Origin: Myxococcales bacterium
GTDB taxonomy: Bacteria; Myxococcota_A; Polyangia; Polyangiales; Polyangiaceae
Reading direction: 5' to 3'
Assembly (NCBI GenBank): GCA_023248785.1
Contig: JAHFDX010000232.1
Coordinates: forward strand, 1-6,368
Length of the DNA stretch: 6,368 nt
In this document: piece by piece, positions 5,477 to 6,368 of the stretch
Layout of the letters: the number at the start of each line of letters is the position of its first letter
Numbering within the stretch: position 1 is the stretch's first letter
Notes under the pieces: generated by a model
The model's database searches: none
Told to the model about the DNA's origin: nothing
Seen by the model: the letters and a program-made list of their open reading frames with translations, nothing else
Translations under genes and position numbers: made by a program

Positions 5477-6031
5477 TTGTCGCGGACTCCTAGCTCAACC
5501 AGGCGCTTCTCCAGATTCGACCCAATCGCCTTCGCGTTTCTCTACGGCCAAGCCATCGGTATTGCCTTTTTGCTTCCAGATACGCCGTTTCGTCACCTCG
5601 GCGACCCGGTGTATCAGGCGGCGATCAGCATCTTCGTTTTAGTACTTTGGATCACCGCGTTGCGGCTACTCCATCGGAAGGGACCGAACCTGGAGCGAAT
5701 TTCGCTTGCCCTATTCTTGGGAGCCATGCCTCTGGTCTACGTCGCGAGCTGGATACGAACGCGACAGGATGGATGGCTCGGCATCGAGCTTGCCGGTGCT
5801 GCGGTGTTTGGCGCAGTCGCCTACTTGGGGCTCAAGCGTTCGCCTTGGATCCTCGCAATCGGGATCCTTGCCCATGGTGCGCTTTGGGATTTGTGGCACT
5901 ACCACCACACCGTGTTCATGCCAGATTGGTATGCAGTCGGATGCCTCGTGTCCGACATCGGTGTTGGGGTCTACTCGGCGATTCAGATTCCGCGCTGGAA
6001 CGCCGAGACAAATCGTGAATCATTCGCCTAG
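5477..6031 (+). CDS. Small polytopic membrane protein with a conserved-looking His/Asp motif
   Basis: 184 residues from TTG 5477. The frame is open further upstream, but that extension is Cys/Arg-rich, has no helix, and lacks a ribosome site. About six membrane spans can be drawn: residues 17-33, 46-65, 76-92, 101-118, 123-140 and 151-171. Spans 5-6 carry AHGALWDLWHYHH (132-144), PDWY (149-152), Cys156 and Asp160. That is a pattern of His133, Asp138, His141, His143, His144 and Asp160 facing the membrane ends, reminiscent of the DUF6010-type uncharacterised membrane proteins. Metal binding is an inference from those residues; no substrate is suggested. The gene is divergent from the transglutaminase and convergent with the propeller gene at the right edge. 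It ends in TAG within the palindrome CGCCTAGGCG. Confidence 0.65.
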   Translation: MSRTPSSTRRFSRFDPIAFAFLYGQAIGIAFLLPDTPFRHLGDPVYQAAISIFVLVLWITALRLLHRKGPNLERISLALFLGAMPLVYVASWIRTRQDGWLGIELAGAAVFGAVAYLGLKRSPWILAIGILAHGALWDLWHYHHTVFMPDWYAVGCLVSDIGVGVYSAIQIPRWNAETNRESFA

Positions 6032-6054
6032 GCGCGGTTCCTCTTACCGAGGCG
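6025..6054. other. Stem-loop between convergent genes (possible weak bidirectional terminator)
   Basis: CGCCT (6025-6029) can pair with AGGCG (6050-6054) around an inner CGGT/ACCG stem (6035-6038 with 6046-6049) and a 7-base loop. Alternatively CGCCTAGGCG (6025-6034) is itself a perfect 10-base palindrome. It sits over the stop codon of the membrane-protein gene and before the stop of the convergent gene. No T run follows on either strand, so intrinsic termination is doubtful. Confidence 0.3.
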
Positions 6055-6081
6055 GGAATTTCCCTGCCCTCGAGCGTCAAC

Positions 6082-6368
6082 TCACCGTGCCCCCGTATCG
6101 TCCGCTACACGAACGACCGATCCGCTCGTGGGATCGCAAAACCATGCGTGCCCTACGTCGTCGGCAACGGCGCAATGTGTACCGGACACTGCTGCCTTCT
6201 CACCCACGAATCCTACGACACCATCTGTCCCGACTCCGAAAACGTTCAGGCACTTGCAACTGCTGCCGGCTGCAAAGAGACGCATCTTCTTCGGGTCATA
6301 TCCAATGACGTCGAAACCGCTGCCGTGACTCGCGCTCCCGATCGTGGCTCCAGCGTGTTCAACATCGA
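6082..6368 (-). CDS. NHL/YVTN-type beta-propeller protein, C-terminal end
   Basis: The minus-strand frame is open to the right edge, so only the last 94 or so residues (stop TGA at 6082-6084) are in the window. An ATG at 6285 is internal: the reading continues upstream in register with blade-like sequence (HGSGFDVIGYDPKK). Seen are propeller blade patterns: DVIGYDPKKMRLFAAG, then LNVFGVGTDG, then SGTHCAVADDVGHAWFCDP followed by GSVVRVAD at the end. That closing pattern (small-residue-HC-x-A-D-D-x-G-x-x-W-x-C-D-P) is typical of the last blade of YVTN/NHL propellers that act as exported binding scaffolds. A signal peptide would be outside the window. Ligand unknown. Confidence 0.7.
   Translation of the reverse strand, partial: DVEHAGATIGSASHGSGFDVIGYDPKKMRLFAAGSSCKCLNVFGVGTDGVVGFVGEKAAVSGTHCAVADDVGHAWFCDPTSGSVVRVADDTGAR

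Overview
The window looks like chromosomal DNA from a Myxococcota (Polyangia/Sorangiineae-like) bacterium. The reasons are an Asp/Ala/Pro-rich lipoprotein linker followed by a cysteine-rich domain, a secreted enzyme carrying a C-x5-C disulfide module and a PPC domain, a C-terminal beta-propeller tail, and moderately GC-rich codon use. No species is assigned.

Left part (1-1660). The 3' end of an FAD-dependent amine-oxidoreductase/UDP-galactopyranose-mutase-like gene enters from outside the window. It is followed by a small 12-cysteine lipoprotein. Then comes a solitary tRNA-Val(CAC) with its own intrinsic terminator.

Middle (1660-3860). This stretch looks rearranged. It holds a minus-strand C-terminal stump of a Fic-family protein lacking the catalytic Fic core. 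Next is a short spacer packed with AACGTT-centred dyads, then an intact minus-strand ATP-grasp ligase of D-Ala-D-Ala-ligase type. Last is a plus-strand reading frame that looks like the 3' remnant of a larger surface or propeller-like protein.

Right part (3857-6368). A minus-strand gene encodes a 497-residue secreted or lipid-anchored transglutaminase of the oomycete elicitor (GP42) type with a C-terminal PPC domain. It retains a Cys/His/Asp catalytic set and a segment resembling the Pep-13 elicitor peptide. Divergent from it is a small polytopic membrane protein with a His/Asp-rich motif. Convergent with that, and running off the right edge, is the C-terminal end of an NHL/YVTN-type beta-propeller protein.

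No operon is obvious: strands alternate and spacers are short. The cell-envelope theme (oxidoreductase, lipoproteins, transglutaminase, membrane protein, propeller) is an inference from neighbourhood, not a demonstrated pathway. The most noteworthy item is the bacterial transglutaminase-elicitor homologue. I saw no CRISPR array, insertion sequence or rRNA.
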